From positions 682,001-746,000 of the forward strand of contig JAHNUO010000016.1 in NCBI GenBank assembly GCA_019787685.1: 64,000 nt of DNA. The letters are read 5' to 3'. Source of the stretch: Chiua virens. Its lineage: Eukaryota; Basidiomycota; Agaricomycetes; Boletales; Boletaceae. Below, one piece after another: positions 63,677 through 64,000 of this stretch. Below the pieces are notes generated by a model. That model saw only the letters and a list, made by a program, of their open reading frames with translations. It was not told the DNA's origin and made no database searches. Each line of letters opens with the position of its first letter. Within the stretch, counting starts at the first letter, position 1. The position numbers were made by a program, and so were the translations under genes.

Positions 63677-64000
63677 CAGTGAGCAACAAAACCGTTCCAA
63701 TAACTAACCCTGATGCAGTGCGCGAAGCACACTGCAAACACCTGTGGAAATCTCGCTTAGTAGTAGTGGGACCCAATGATGTACAAACTCTTGGCTACAA
63801 ATCGGTCCCTGGGTCATGTGATTTGGCCCAGGGGTGGTGGAGATATAACCATTTTAAATCACTCATGTCATTGGAACAGTTTTGTCGCTGATATTAGGGG
63901 TATTGCAAATTAGTATGAAGTGTATCCTCCTTTGGCCTTGATGATCTCCTGAACCCTTCTAGGCATGCTCTCAATCAATCTCTGACACTCCCCAACCTCA
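63677..64000 (-). mobile_element. Tc1 element (copy C), cut by window end
   Basis: It starts CAGTGAGCAACAAAACCGTT after TA at 63675-63676. The inner inverted copy of the end, CATTGGAACAGTTTTGTCGC, is at 63869-63888. The near-palindrome with GCAGTG and CACTGC arms is at 63715-63735. The transposase is on the minus strand. Confidence 0.88.
63910..64000 (-). CDS. Tc1 transposase C-terminus (partial at window edge)
   Basis: The minus strand reads EVGECQRLIESMPRRVQEII followed by KAKGGYTSY and a TAA stop at 63910-63912. This matches EECQKLIESMPRRVQEVL in copy B. The frame is open to the edge of the window, so this copy could be intact; the catalytic part lies outside. Confidence 0.85.
   Translation of the reverse strand, partial: EVGECQRLIESMPRRVQEIIKAKGGYTSY

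Noticed and set aside
1..64000. tRNA or rRNA genes
   Set aside because: I saw no convincing A/B box pair with cloverleaf or rRNA core; a covariance-model scan would be needed to exclude decayed copies.

Overview
The window looks like transposon-rich, probably heterochromatic DNA of a mushroom-forming basidiomycete (Agaricomycetes). The evidence is the mix of element families: KDZ transposase genes of two classes (CxC1 type with a Ulp1 tail, and CxC2 type), a Plavaka-type transposase, a CxC5/CxC6-like companion gene, chromodomain Ty3/gypsy elements, DD34E Tc1 elements and short GT-AG introns. I found no ordinary housekeeping gene, rRNA, tRNA or CRISPR array. All identifications come from reading motifs and from memory of families; no search was run.

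Layout. 1-3.3 kb: the end of a Tc1 element inside an LTR fragment, inside a decayed minus-strand gypsy element whose 5' LTR carries a solo LTR (TSD GCAAC). 3.3-7.8 kb: unassigned sequence, a 78-bp minisatellite and a decayed ORF pair. 7.8-13.3 kb: a mosaic of LTR fragments. 14.5-19.7 kb: a decayed CxC1-KDZ-Ulp1 gene interrupted by a solo LTR (TSD TCCTG) and a hAT-like MITE (8-bp TSD). 20.6-24.4 kb: a diverged tandem duplication and a Pro/Ser-rich reading frame. 24.4-25.6 kb: a non-autonomous Tc1 element. 25.6-33.6 kb: a Plavaka-type gene split by a 5,444-bp DNA transposon (27575-33018) with TIRs, a 6-bp target duplication, an integrase-fold transposase, a second unknown gene and a BTB/POZ gene. 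33.9-44.3 kb: an unidentified gene split by a Tc1 element (34260-35787), by an almost intact gypsy element (Gyp1, 35851-43943, TSD CCGGC) and by a further LTR; the right LTR of Gyp1 holds a solo LTR (TSD GTCCC). 45.0-47.5 kb: a minus-strand CxC5/CxC6-like gene. 48.6-56.7 kb: a full-length but dead gypsy element (Gyp2, minus strand, TSD AATGC) with a solo LTR (TSD GGAAG) in pol. 56.7-59.8 kb: LTR pieces, solo LTRs and a ~130-bp satellite. 61.1-62.6 kb: a CxC2-type KDZ remnant. 62.6 kb to the end: the 5' end of a second Gyp2-family element, with another Tc1 copy in its gag region.

The elements form a readable history of insertions. Target duplications and restored reading frames give the order: KDZ and Plavaka genes are oldest, then the 5.4-kb transposon, Tc1 and Gyp2-family LTRs, with Gyp1 and the CpG-rich solo LTR family among the youngest. 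Most inactivating changes that I could read fall at CpG (CGA to TGA stops, C-GAC to C-AAC), which fits cytosine methylation and deamination of silenced elements.

The most unusual object is the 5.4-kb transposon: a transposase, an unknown protein and a BTB/POZ gene within one pair of TIRs, at a site where removing it restores the host reading frame. A second notable pattern is in the Tc1 elements: each terminus has an outer and an inner inverted copy of a presumed transposase site, and the two match within an element while differing between elements.
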